Shown one piece after another: positions 1 through 8,436 of a DNA stretch of 64,000 nucleotides. The stretch comes from Mangrovimonas cancribranchiae (GTDB taxonomy: Bacteria; Bacteroidota; Bacteroidia; Flavobacteriales; Flavobacteriaceae), in NCBI RefSeq assembly GCF_037126245.1, contig NZ_CP136925.1, positions 2,744,001-2,808,000 on the forward strand, in the 5' to 3' direction. Numbering within the stretch: the first letter of the stretch is position 1; every line of letters starts with the position of its first letter. The position numbers were made by a program, and so were the translations under genes. The notes under the pieces are model-generated. The model was given only the letters and a program-made list of their open reading frames with translations. It searched no databases and had not been told where the DNA came from.

Positions 1-291
1 TTAGTAGAAAATGCCGCGCAAACGTGTTCGTCTATTGTAGGCAAAAGTTACTTTGAAGAAAGCGATACGCAAGGCGAAAAAACTAAACTTATTGGGTTTA
101 TTAGTGCTATAAAAAAAGTACAAATAACAGCCTGCCCTAAAGTAGAATCCTCTATCATTACAGAAGCCAATTTAGTCTCCCGCTTTGACACCGATGCTTA
201 CAGTTTATGTACTTTGCAATGTAAGATATCGCAAGACCATAAAGAATTATTATCTTGTGAGTTGAATTTAGTTATTCAAGAAATTAAATAA
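1..291 (+). CDS. 3-hydroxyacyl-ACP dehydratase-like hotdog protein (3' part)
   Basis: The window opens inside this gene; the last 96 codons are present, ending in TAA at 289-291. The visible part begins LVENAAQT, the helix region of the FabZ/ApeI-type hotdog fold, followed by a beta-rich half containing KLIGFISAIKKVQI. By family it would remove water from 3-hydroxyacyl chains on an acyl carrier protein during polyene chain extension. The catalytic His/Asp pair would lie upstream and cannot be checked. It is followed after 8 bp by the next gene of the pigment operon. A second dehydratase-like gene lies at 12110-12475, so the two may act together or at different stages. Confidence 0.7.
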   Translation, partial: LVENAAQTCSSIVGKSYFEESDTQGEKTKLIGFISAIKKVQITACPKVESSIITEANLVSRFDTDAYSLCTLQCKISQDHKELLSCELNLVIQEIK

Positions 292-299
292 CGCTTAGT

Positions 300-710
300 A
301 TGAAGAAAGATGATGTACCACAAGATAAAGGCAGCTTAGAATCGGCCGATTTTAAAGAGCTTTGTTATGCAGTCGATGAAAATGGCAAATATACTACCGT
401 AAATAGCTCTGGTTGGACCCCAAAAACTATTGCCTTAGATAATGCTATTGAAGATATAAATGAGCGTGTTGAAAATGCCAAACAACGTGTATTAAACAAC
501 GAAACAAGCCCTATTGAGTATTATATGGAATACCATAAAATGGATTTAGGTATTTTGGCAAGCTACGTTGGCTTATGGAGATGGCGTGTAAAACGTCATT
601 TTAACCCTAAAGTATTTAACAAATTATCACAAAAAAAACTTCAAAAATACGCTGATGTTTTTGATGTTACTATTGAACAACTAAAAAACATCACCTTACA
701 TGGAAATTGA
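300..710 (+). CDS. Small HTH-like protein of the pigment cluster, function unknown
   Basis: This 136-residue soluble protein has no signal peptide or membrane segment. The first half is polar and low in obvious motifs. The second half, about residues 70-131, reads like a degenerate XRE-type helix-turn-helix: short helices around LGILASYVGLWRWRVKRHF, then a segment ending DVFDVTIEQLKN that resembles the last helices of such domains. It could be a regulator or a scaffold that has lost DNA binding; the sequence does not decide. It overlaps the next gene by 11 bp, which supports translational coupling inside the operon. Confidence 0.55.
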   Translation: MKKDDVPQDKGSLESADFKELCYAVDENGKYTTVNSSGWTPKTIALDNAIEDINERVENAKQRVLNNETSPIEYYMEYHKMDLGILASYVGLWRWRVKRHFNPKVFNKLSQKKLQKYADVFDVTIEQLKNITLHGN

Positions 711-1698
711 TTTTACGCACCATCAGTCAGCGCATTGCGAAAATGGCGTAGTGTCAAACCTCATGAAACATCATGGTTTTCAGGTTAGCGAACCTATGGT
801 ATTTGGTATTGGTTCTGGATTGTTATTCTGTTACATTCCTTTTTTAATGGTAAATCACGCACCTGCCATTACGTATCGTGTTATGCCTGGATTTATCTTT
901 AAACGCTTTGCTAATCGTGTAGGTATAAAAATTAAAAGAGAAAAATTTAAGCAGCCTTCTAATGCCAAAAAGCGCTTAGACGAAAACCTAAAAAAAGACA
1001 ATCCAGTTGGTTTACAAGTAGGTGTTTACAACTTAGTTTATTTTCCAGACGAATATCGTTTTCATTTTAACGCTCATAACTTAGTAGTTTACGGAAAAGA
1101 TAAAGACAACTACCTAATTAGCGACCCTGTAATGGAACACGTTACAACGCTAACTAGTAAGGAGTTGGAAAAAGTACGATTTGCAAAAGGGGCATTTGCT
1201 CCTAAAGGCCATATGTACTACCCTATTTACATCCCTAAAGAAATCACTCTAGAAAAGGCCATTGTTAAAGGAATTAAACATACCTGTCGCGATATGTTAG
1301 CGCCTATTCCTATTGTGGGAGTAAAAGGCATTAAAATGGTGTCTAGGCTTATAAGAAAATGGCCAAATAAAAAAGGGAATAAAGTGGCCAATCATTACTT
1401 AGGTCAAATTGTGAGAATGCAAGAAGAGATTGGTACTGGTGGTGGCGGTTTTAGATATATTTTTGCAGCTTTTTTACAAGAAGCTAGTGATATTTTAAAC
1501 AACCCTAAACTAAAAGAGTTATCTAAAGAGATGACACAAATTGGCGATTTATGGCGTGACTTTGCTCTAGATGCTTCCCGATTATATAAAAATAGAAGTG
1601 GCAAAACAGATGGTTATAATAATATTGCCGACCAATTAGAAATTATTGCAAACAAAGAAGAAGTTTTCTTTAAAAAGCTTAAAAAAGCCATAAAATAG
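700..1698 (+). CDS. BtrH N-terminal-like protein (putative acyl transfer or peptidase-like fold)
   Basis: The 332-residue protein starts with a Cys/His motif, HCENGVVSNLMKHHG, at about residues 12-26. This is the pattern of the BtrH_N domain, first described in the butirosin pathway where BtrH transfers an acyl group from ACP. A second His-containing region (FHFNAHNLVVYG) and DPV at about residues 120-145 match the expected position of the rest of a papain-like active site. The C-terminal half is mainly helical and resembles the DUF4872 part of the family. No export signal is visible. The position between an HTH-like gene and an ABC exporter suggests acyl transfer to or from the pigment or its carrier, which is inference. 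Confidence 0.6.
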   Translation: MEIDFTHHQSAHCENGVVSNLMKHHGFQVSEPMVFGIGSGLLFCYIPFLMVNHAPAITYRVMPGFIFKRFANRVGIKIKREKFKQPSNAKKRLDENLKKDNPVGLQVGVYNLVYFPDEYRFHFNAHNLVVYGKDKDNYLISDPVMEHVTTLTSKELEKVRFAKGAFAPKGHMYYPIYIPKEITLEKAIVKGIKHTCRDMLAPIPIVGVKGIKMVSRLIRKWPNKKGNKVANHYLGQIVRMQEEIGTGGGGFRYIFAAFLQEASDILNNPKLKELSKEMTQIGDLWRDFALDASRLYKNRSGKTDGYNNIADQLEIIANKEEVFFKKLKKAIK

Positions 1699-1701
1699 CG
1701 T

Positions 1702-2445
1702 ATGATTACCATTGAGCAAGTTTCAAAAAAATATAAAGGAGCCGATATGTTTTCAGTTTCTAATTTAAGCTTGCAGATACATGACAAAGAAATTTTTGGG
1801 CTTTTAGGTCCTAATGGCGCAGGAAAAACAACGCTAATCTCTATTTTATGTTCTTTAATTAAACCTACATCGGGCACATTTTCTATAAATAATCTAACCT
1901 ATAAGCAACATAAAAATCAGTTAAAACAACTAATAGGCATTGTGCCGCAAGAATATGCCTTATACCCTACGCTTACTGCTTTTGAAAACTTAAAATACTT
2001 TGGAAGCATGTACGGGTTGAAAGGAAAAAAACTAGATGAGCAAATTAACAGTTCTTTAGAGCATTTAGGACTTTTAAAATTTGCTCATAAAAAAATAGGC
2101 ACATTTTCTGGTGGCATGAAACGTCGTGTAAATCTAATTGCTAGTATTTTACACAATCCAAAGGTTTTATTTCTAGACGAACCTACGGTTGGTGTTGATG
2201 TGCAATCGAAAAACGTTATTATTCAATATTTACAAGAGCTAAACCAAAAAGGCACCACTATAATTTATACCTCGCACCATTTAAACGAAGCTGAAAATTT
2301 CTGTACACGCGTTGCCATAATAGATCACGGTAAAATTATAACCAAAGGGCAACCAAAAACATTAATTACTGAGTGTAAAGGTGCTCATAACCTAGAAGAT
2401 GTCTTTTTAAGTTTAACAGGGAAAGCCTTACGCGACCATGCATAA
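1702..2445 (+). CDS. ABC transporter ATP-binding protein
   Basis: This 247-residue nucleotide-binding subunit has Walker A GPNGAGKTT at about residues 36-44, the signature FSGGMKRR near 135, Walker B LFLDEPTVGVD near 155-165 and a switch His in SHH near 193. The arrangement is that of the CcmA/DrrA-like exporters that pair with ABC-2 permeases. It overlaps the downstream permease gene by 8 bp, so the two subunits are very likely made together. In this locus the pair probably exports a pigment precursor or lipid to the outer envelope; the substrate is not readable from sequence. Confidence 0.92.
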   Translation: MITIEQVSKKYKGADMFSVSNLSLQIHDKEIFGLLGPNGAGKTTLISILCSLIKPTSGTFSINNLTYKQHKNQLKQLIGIVPQEYALYPTLTAFENLKYFGSMYGLKGKKLDEQINSSLEHLGLLKFAHKKIGTFSGGMKRRVNLIASILHNPKVLFLDEPTVGVDVQSKNVIIQYLQELNQKGTTIIYTSHHLNEAENFCTRVAIIDHGKIITKGQPKTLITECKGAHNLEDVFLSLTGKALRDHA

Positions 2446-3703
2446 ATTATTAGCCTCTACATATAAAGAGTTTTTACTTCTATCAAGAGATATTGGCGGC
2501 ATCGCTATACTGTTCATTATGCCTCTGGTGCTTATTGTAACCATAACCTTAATTCAAGATAGTACCTTTAAAACGGTTACCGATGTTACCATTCCTATTT
2601 TAGTGGTTGATAATGATAAAGACAATGTTTCAACAACTATTTTAAATGGCTTGAAAGATTCCAATGCGTTCGAAATTATTACCAAAAGCCATGAAACAGA
2701 AGCTAAAGACCTTGTTTTTAAAGGCAAATATCAACTAGCTATTGTTATTCCCGAAGGGCTCACAACAGGATTACAATCTAAAATAGACCAGAATGTAGAA
2801 GAGCTTCTTGCCAAGTTTAGTTTAGAAGAAAACACTAAAAAAGAAAACACTGTTATAGCACACAAAGAAGTCCGTTTATATTTCGATCCTGCTACGCAAC
2901 TATCTTTTAAAAGTTCTGTGAAAAATGGCATTGATAAAATGATTTCAAAAATTGAAACGCAAAGTATTTACCAAGCCTTTCAAGAGCAAATATCAGACGA
3001 TCCTTCAGAAAAAATCTTCGAAACAGATAGTTTTATTACATTTAAAGAAATCCTACCTGAAAATAAGCAAGAAGATTACATCCCTAATTCGGTACAACAC
3101 AATGTTCCTGCCTGGACGCTGTTTGCCATCTTCTTTATTATAGTGCCATTATCTATTAATATTGTTAAAGAAAAAAGTCAAGGTACGTTTGTAAGATTAC
3201 GCACCAATCCCGTATCCTATGCTACGGTTCTTGGTGGCAAAACCATTATTTATCTTATTGTTTGCTTAATTCAGTTTATATTAATGCTATTAGTTGGCGT
3301 CTATCTTTTCCCTGCAATAGGATTACCAACTTTAGATGTATCTGGAAGATTACCATTACTCTTTATAGTAGCTGTTTTTGCAGGCTTAGCAGCCATTGGC
3401 TTAGGATTGCTATTAGGTACTATTGCAAAAACACAAGAGCAGTCGGCACCTTTTGGTGCTACATTAGTTGTTATATTAGCAGCTATGGGAGGTGTTTGGG
3501 TACCTGTTTTTATTATGCCAAAAATTATGCAAACACTATCGCATATTTCACCAATGAATTGGGGCTTAAACGCTTTTTACGATGTATTTTTAAGAGATGG
3601 AACCTTATTAGATTTACTCCCGGAGATTGCTTTATTACTTTTATTTTTTATTATTACAACAGGAATAGCCATAATTTACAATGAAAAGAAAAACGCTGTC
3701 TAA
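2438..3703 (+). CDS. ABC-2 type transporter permease
   Basis: The 421-residue protein has one hydrophobic segment near residues 20-42, a large extracytoplasmic domain to about residue 225, and then five further membrane segments up to about residue 410. This is the topology of ABC-2 permeases of the YhgE/DrrB type. The loop between helices contains a conserved-looking WVPVFIMPKIMQ and LSHISPMNWGLNAFYD region found near the end of the family. It overlaps the upstream ATPase by 8 bp and the downstream thioesterase by 23 bp. It is the membrane half of the exporter formed with the preceding gene. Confidence 0.9.
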   Translation: MHKLLASTYKEFLLLSRDIGGIAILFIMPLVLIVTITLIQDSTFKTVTDVTIPILVVDNDKDNVSTTILNGLKDSNAFEIITKSHETEAKDLVFKGKYQLAIVIPEGLTTGLQSKIDQNVEELLAKFSLEENTKKENTVIAHKEVRLYFDPATQLSFKSSVKNGIDKMISKIETQSIYQAFQEQISDDPSEKIFETDSFITFKEILPENKQEDYIPNSVQHNVPAWTLFAIFFIIVPLSINIVKEKSQGTFVRLRTNPVSYATVLGGKTIIYLIVCLIQFILMLLVGVYLFPAIGLPTLDVSGRLPLLFIVAVFAGLAAIGLGLLLGTIAKTQEQSAPFGATLVVILAAMGGVWVPVFIMPKIMQTLSHISPMNWGLNAFYDVFLRDGTLLDLLPEIALLLLFFIITTGIAIIYNEKKNAV

Positions 3704-4133
3704 ACATAACGAAATATCACATTCAAGTAAGGTTAGGATTCGCTTTGTAGAAACCGATCCGTTAGGTATTGTGTGGCACGGAAACTATATTCAATACTTT
3801 GAAGATGGGCGCGAAGCTTTTGGAAGACATCATGGCATTTCATATTTAGATCAAAAAAAATATGGTTTTGCAACACCTATTGTTAAATCTAGTACGGACC
3901 ATAAATTACCGCTTCGTTATGGTGATATTGCAACCATAAAAACGATATATGTAGATACGCCTGCGGCTAAAATGGTTTTTAGATACGAAGTTTACAATCA
4001 AAATGGCGATTTAGTTTGTACAGGAGAAACGGTACAAGTTTTTGTAGATAATATTGGCGAAGGAGATTTAGCCTTAACAGCTCCCGATTTTTTTATTAAC
4101 TGGAAAAAACAAGTTGGGTTATTACATGAGTAA
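3681..4133 (+). CDS. Acyl-CoA/acyl-ACP thioesterase, 4HBT hotdog family
   Basis: The 150-residue protein carries the YbgC/4-hydroxybenzoyl-CoA thioesterase signature: FVETDPLGIVWHGNYIQYFE at about residues 23-42, with the usual catalytic Asp (here in ETDPLG) and the WHGNY segment. Length and pattern fit a single hotdog domain. It would hydrolyse a thioester, either releasing the finished polyene chain or clearing misloaded carrier protein. Its start overlaps the permease gene by 23 bp and its last codons overlap the following ketosynthase start by 8 bp. Confidence 0.85.
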   Translation: MKRKTLSKHNEISHSSKVRIRFVETDPLGIVWHGNYIQYFEDGREAFGRHHGISYLDQKKYGFATPIVKSSTDHKLPLRYGDIATIKTIYVDTPAAKMVFRYEVYNQNGDLVCTGETVQVFVDNIGEGDLALTAPDFFINWKKQVGLLHE

Positions 4134-5277
4134 GGTGTATTTGTCATATAACAACATTATCTCATCGTTAGGTTTTGATAGTAAATCTGTGGTTAATAAA
4201 ATCCATGAAGGCGTTTCTGGGTTAACAAAAATTCATGATACTTCTATTTTACCTAACCCATTTTATTCATCATTAATAAATTCTAGCGATTTAGAAGAGG
4301 CTTTTAGTAAAGTCACCTTAAAAAAAGACTATACCAGGCTTGAAAAAATGATGATTACCTCGCTACAAGATACTATTACACAATCTGATATTGAGGTAAA
4401 TAATGAGAAAGTTGGCTTAATTATATCTACCACAAAAGGAAATATTGATGCTTTAGACACTAACAATGCGTTTCCTAAAAACAGGAGTTATTTACATGAA
4501 TTAGGGAACGCGTTAACAACCCATTTCGGATTTAAAAATAAAGCAATAACTGTTTCTAATGCCTGTGTTTCTGGTGTTTTAGCCATTGCCATTGCTAAAC
4601 GGTATATTCAACAAGGAGCCTACGACCATGTGTTTGTTGTTGGAGGCGATTTAGTGACAGAATTTATTTTATCAGGCTTTAATTCATTTCAAGCATTAAG
4701 TGAAGAGCCTTGTAAACCTTACGATAAAAACAGAACAGGCATAAATATTGGCGAAATAGCATCGAGTACTTTAATAACAAAAGACAAGACTAAATTAGTC
4801 TTAGAAGCTGTTGAAATACTTGGCGAAGGCTCTTGTAATGATGCCAACCACATTTCTGGACCATCAAGAACTGGTGAAGGGCTATACCGAAGTATTCAAT
4901 CGGCTATGACGCAAGCAAATGTATCGCATCAAGATATCGATTATATTTCGGCTCATGGTACGGCAACTATGTATAATGACGAGATGGAAGCTATAGCCTT
5001 TAATCGTCATCATTTAGAAAATGTTCCTGTAAATAGTTTAAAAGGTTATTTTGGTCATACCTTAGGAGCCTCTGGCCTAGTTGAAGCTATTATAGGAGCG
5101 CATTCTTTATACAATAATACCTTATATCCTTCTTTAGGCTTTGAAGACATTGGTGTTACACAGCCTATTAATATTATAACAAAAACCACACCACAGCCTT
5201 TACATACTTTTTTAAAAACCGCTTCTGGTTTTGGAGGATGTAATACTGCTGTTATTTTTAAAAAACACATCCACTAA
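4126..5277 (+). CDS. Beta-ketoacyl-ACP synthase (catalytically complete)
   Basis: I place the start at ATG 4126, overlapping the thioesterase stop by 8 bp; an in-frame TTG at 4114 is less likely. The 383-residue protein has the KAS I/II catalytic triad: Cys147 in SNACVSG, His277 in SAHGTAT and His311 in GYFGHTLGASG. It therefore can carry out decarboxylative condensation. It lies upstream of a half-length ketosynthase-like gene (6351-6968). By analogy with the aryl polyene system, where an active KS pairs with an inactive one, this enzyme may work as a heterodimer. It is a short KAS, with a condensed N-terminal region. Confidence 0.9.
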   Translation: MSKVYLSYNNIISSLGFDSKSVVNKIHEGVSGLTKIHDTSILPNPFYSSLINSSDLEEAFSKVTLKKDYTRLEKMMITSLQDTITQSDIEVNNEKVGLIISTTKGNIDALDTNNAFPKNRSYLHELGNALTTHFGFKNKAITVSNACVSGVLAIAIAKRYIQQGAYDHVFVVGGDLVTEFILSGFNSFQALSEEPCKPYDKNRTGINIGEIASSTLITKDKTKLVLEAVEILGEGSCNDANHISGPSRTGEGLYRSIQSAMTQANVSHQDIDYISAHGTATMYNDEMEAIAFNRHHLENVPVNSLKGYFGHTLGASGLVEAIIGAHSLYNNTLYPSLGFEDIGVTQPINIITKTTPQPLHTFLKTASGFGGCNTAVIFKKHIH

Positions 5278-5290
5278 AAAACTATTTACC

Positions 5291-6349
5291 ATGCAAAAAA
5301 CCTCAATTAAAGCCATTGATGCCATACAAGAAGCTCATAAAATTGCATTTGCTCCTTTTGTATTTCAGGCCGTTGTTTCACTTAGAAAACTTGGGGTTTT
5401 TGATAAAATTTTTGAAAAAAGAAAGCAAAAAGGATTGCCTTTAGAAACACTTGCAAAAGAGCTCTCTATTAGCGAATATGGTTTAGGCGTTTTGTTAGAA
5501 ATTGCTGAAAGTTCAGAGATTGTTCAAAAAAACGATTTAGGCAATTACGAGTTAACAACTACAGGGTATTTTCTAAATTACAATCAAACCGTTAATGTTA
5601 ATATTAACTTTACGCAAGATGTTTGTTACAAAGGGCTTTTTCATTTAAACGATGCCATTAAAACGGGACAACCAGAAGGCTTAAAAGAGTTAGGGCAATG
5701 GAAAACCATTTACGAAGGGTTATCGCAATTACCAGAAAACATTCAAAAATCATGGTTTGAATTTGATCACCATTATTCTGATGACATTTTTGAAGATGCT
5801 CTAAAAATTGTATTCAAGAAAAATCCAAAAACATTATTTGATATTGGTGCCAATACGGGGAAGTTCTCTATTTTATGTGGTAAAAACAGCGACATTAATA
5901 TAACTATGATCGACTTACCAGGGCAGCTTAACAAAGCCTTAAACAATGTAAAAAAACAAGGGTTAGAAAATCAAATAAAAGGCTATCCAATCGATTGGCT
6001 TGAAGATAATAACAGTATCCCAAAAGGTGCAGATATTATATGGTTATGCCAATTTTTAGATTGTTTCTCTAAAGAAGAAATCTTAAGTATACTATCTACT
6101 TGTGTTGATGCTATGGATGAGAATACCGAACTCATTATTACCGAAACGTATACAGACAGACAACGCTTTGATAACGCTAAATTTATCCTAGAAGCTACTT
6201 CGTTATACTTTACAGCTTTAGCAAACGGTAATAGTAAAATGTACGCCGCTAGCGATTTAATAGAACTTATAGACCAAGCTGGCATGACCATTCATGAAGA
6301 TATTGCTTTAGGAGAATATCATACCATGCTAGTTTGTAAGAAAAAATAA
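5291..6349 (+). CDS. Class I SAM-dependent methyltransferase with winged-helix dimerisation domain
   Basis: The start is taken as ATG 5291; an in-frame TTG 60 bp upstream would read into the ketosynthase gene. The 352-residue protein has an N-terminal winged-helix dimerisation domain (about residues 10-95) and then a Rossmann domain with LFDIGANTGKFSILC at about 180-195 as the SAM-binding motif I. This is the layout of O-methyltransferases acting on aromatic or polyketide substrates. It probably methylates the aryl head group or ring of the pigment. It is followed after one base by the next gene. Confidence 0.85.
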   Translation: MQKTSIKAIDAIQEAHKIAFAPFVFQAVVSLRKLGVFDKIFEKRKQKGLPLETLAKELSISEYGLGVLLEIAESSEIVQKNDLGNYELTTTGYFLNYNQTVNVNINFTQDVCYKGLFHLNDAIKTGQPEGLKELGQWKTIYEGLSQLPENIQKSWFEFDHHYSDDIFEDALKIVFKKNPKTLFDIGANTGKFSILCGKNSDINITMIDLPGQLNKALNNVKKQGLENQIKGYPIDWLEDNNSIPKGADIIWLCQFLDCFSKEEILSILSTCVDAMDENTELIITETYTDRQRFDNAKFILEATSLYFTALANGNSKMYAASDLIELIDQAGMTIHEDIALGEYHTMLVCKKK

Positions 6350-6350
6350 C

Positions 6351-6968
6351 ATGCACGACAACAAGAGCTATATATCGTCATTTTGTAAAATAAAAAACAA
6401 TCAAGTTACCTTGAATGGCAACCTTGTTTTTTCTAAAGAAGGGACATTTTCAGAATTTATAAAATCGGCTTACAAAAACTTAGATATTAAATACCCTAAG
6501 TTCTTTAAAATGGACCGTTTAAGTAAATTAGCCTTTATAGCGGCTAACGTTGTACTAAACCATGAAAATGTAACTCCAGAACAAGAAGAAAACATAGCTA
6601 TTGTGTTTTCAAATAAAGCTTCTAGTTTAGACTCCGATAGAACACATCAAGAGTCTATTCAAAATAAAGAAAACTACTATCCAAGTCCTGCTGTTTTTGT
6701 TTACACATTACCAAACATTTGTATTGGAGAGATAAGTATAAAATATAAGCTTTATTCTGAAAATAGTTTTTTTATCTTTGACAACTTTAACGCAAAACAT
6801 CTGCTCACTTATGCCAATAGTTTATTGGAAACTAAAAAAGCAGACAAAGTGCTTTGCGGCTGGGTAGAATATGATGAAAACAACTATGATGCCTTATTAT
6901 ATTTAGTTGACAATAAAGGAAAAATAGAACATAATACAACAGAAATAAATACACTATATAACAGTTAA
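6351..6968 (+). CDS. Half-length ketosynthase-like protein without catalytic residues
   Basis: The 205-residue protein resembles only the N-terminal half of a thiolase-fold ketosynthase (Ketoacyl-synt_2 type). The segment SPAVFVYTLPNICIGEISIKY near residues 104-124 matches the region just before the nucleophile strand of the neighbouring ketosynthases. At the place where the nucleophile Cys should be, the sequence reads FFIFDNFNAKH and has no Cys. The C-terminal half with the two His motifs is absent. In aryl polyene clusters a comparable short protein (ApeC) is the non-catalytic partner of a ketosynthase. The gene is intact and tightly spaced (1 bp before, 1 bp after), so it is unlikely to be decay. 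Confidence 0.65.
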   Translation: MHDNKSYISSFCKIKNNQVTLNGNLVFSKEGTFSEFIKSAYKNLDIKYPKFFKMDRLSKLAFIAANVVLNHENVTPEQEENIAIVFSNKASSLDSDRTHQESIQNKENYYPSPAVFVYTLPNICIGEISIKYKLYSENSFFIFDNFNAKHLLTYANSLLETKKADKVLCGWVEYDENNYDALLYLVDNKGKIEHNTTEINTLYNS

Positions 6969-6969
6969 T

Positions 6970-7227
6970 ATGGACGCATTAAAACAAGAATTAAAAGAGA
7001 ATTTAATCGAGCAATTAAATTTAGAAGACATGTCTCCAGAAGACATTGCAAATGACGATATGCTTTTTGGTGATGGATTAGGATTAGATTCCATTGATGC
7101 CTTGGAGCTTATTGTTATGTTAGACAAAAACTATGGTATAAAATTAACCGACCCCAAAGAAGGTCGTGCCATTTTTGAATCTATCAACACTATGGCTGCT
7201 TATATTTCAGAGCACAGAACTAAGTAA
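6970..7227 (+). CDS. Acyl carrier protein
   Basis: The 85-residue protein has the carrier signature GLDSIDALEL with Ser41 as the site for the phosphopantetheine arm, followed by the usual helix III region and an acidic surface. The length is typical. It lies directly between a ketosynthase-like gene and a full ketosynthase, so it is most likely the dedicated carrier for polyene chain growth. No second carrier protein gene is visible in the window. The phosphopantetheinyl transferase that would activate it is not in the window either. Confidence 0.93.
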   Translation: MDALKQELKENLIEQLNLEDMSPEDIANDDMLFGDGLGLDSIDALELIVMLDKNYGIKLTDPKEGRAIFESINTMAAYISEHRTK

Positions 7228-7233
7228 TTACAC

Positions 7234-8436
7234 ATGGGTAAAGGCGTTGCCATAACAGGTATGGGCATTATTTCAGCCATTGGCAACAATGTGACTGAAA
7301 ACTATCAATCACTCATTAATGCCCAAAAAGGAATTTCTAGAGTAAAAAAAATTAACACCAATCATGTTAACGATATTATGGTTGGTGAAATTGCTTTTAC
7401 TAATTCCGAAATGGAACAGCAACTGCAGTTACCAAAAACCAATAATTATTCCAGAACAGCACTTTTAGGTGCTTTAGCTGCCAAAGAAGCCGTTAAAAAT
7501 GCACGTATAAAAGATATCAACAAATACAAAACAGGATTTATTTCGGCCACAAGCGTTGGTGGTATGGATATGACTGAAAAATATTATTACGATTATCTTG
7601 AAAACCCTGAAACCCAAAAATATATTGAAGGCCATCACGCTGGCGACTCCACACAAAAAATAGCCGAACAATTAGGTATAAATAACAGTTTGGTCACGAC
7701 CATAAGTACCGCCTGTTCATCGGCTGCAAATGCTATTATGCTTGGAGCACGATTAATAAAATCTGGGAAGTTAGACCGAGTTATTGTTGGTGGATCAGAC
7801 TGTTTATCAAAATTCACCATTAACGGCTTTAAAACCTTAATGATACTATCCGATACATACAGTACACCTTTCGATGATAACCGTAAAGGTCTTAACTTAG
7901 GCGAAGCAGCAGCCTTTTTAGTTTTAGAATCGGATAAGGTTGTTGAAGCTGAAAACAAACCTGTTTTAGCCTACGTTAAAGGTTATGGCAATGCCAACGA
8001 TGCCTTTCACCAAACAGCATCGTCAGATCATGGTGATGGCGCAACACTTGCTATGGAACAGGCCTTAAATGTAGCTGGATATGCACCTGGCGATATAGAT
8101 TACATTAATGCTCACGGAACAGCAACTGGCAACAACGATTTATCGGAAGGACGCGCTATTATACGCGTTTTTGGCAATCATGTTCCAGATTTTAGCTCAA
8201 CAAAAGCCTATACAGGACACACACTAGCAGCTGCTGGAGCTATTGAAGCAGTTTATTCGGTTTTAGCGTTACAAAACAATATTATTTACCCGAATTTGAA
8301 CTTTAAAACGCAAATGAAGGAATTTAATATAACACCTCAACTTACATTAAAAGAGAAACCACTAAAAACGGTACTTTCAAACTCTTTAGGATTTGGCGGA
8401 AATTGTTCAACGGTAATTTTTTCAAAAGAACAATAA
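7234..8436 (+). CDS. Beta-ketoacyl-ACP synthase II-like (FabF family)
   Basis: The 400-residue enzyme has the full KAS triad: Cys161 in STACSSAAN, His294 in NAHGTATG and His329 in AYTGHTLAAAG. It starts with the GITGMG-like motif (VAITGMGIIS) typical of FabF. Length matches the family. It probably elongates the polyene with malonyl-ACP. The next gene encodes a ketosynthase-like protein with all three residues replaced, one base downstream, which points to a KS-alpha/KS-beta pair as in type II polyketide synthases. Confidence 0.93.
   Translation: MGKGVAITGMGIISAIGNNVTENYQSLINAQKGISRVKKINTNHVNDIMVGEIAFTNSEMEQQLQLPKTNNYSRTALLGALAAKEAVKNARIKDINKYKTGFISATSVGGMDMTEKYYYDYLENPETQKYIEGHHAGDSTQKIAEQLGINNSLVTTISTACSSAANAIMLGARLIKSGKLDRVIVGGSDCLSKFTINGFKTLMILSDTYSTPFDDNRKGLNLGEAAAFLVLESDKVVEAENKPVLAYVKGYGNANDAFHQTASSDHGDGATLAMEQALNVAGYAPGDIDYINAHGTATGNNDLSEGRAIIRVFGNHVPDFSSTKAYTGHTLAAAGAIEAVYSVLALQNNIIYPNLNFKTQMKEFNITPQLTLKEKPLKTVLSNSLGFGGNCSTVIFSKEQ

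Noticed and set aside
1404-1604. Open frame on the minus strand inside the BtrH-like gene
   Set aside because: It overlaps a gene with clear family motifs, has no conserved features and no promoter; it is a shadow frame.
3262-3684. 140-residue open frame within the permease gene
   Set aside because: It is in an alternative frame of a membrane-protein gene and has unusual Cys/Tyr-rich composition typical of shadows.
4114-4125. TTG start for the first ketosynthase
   Set aside because: The ATG at 4126 begins a typical N-terminus (MSKVYLSYNN) and has the usual operon overlap.
6351-6968. Pseudogene of a full-length ketosynthase
   Set aside because: The frame is intact, tightly spaced in the operon, and comparable short subunits are known in aryl polyene loci.
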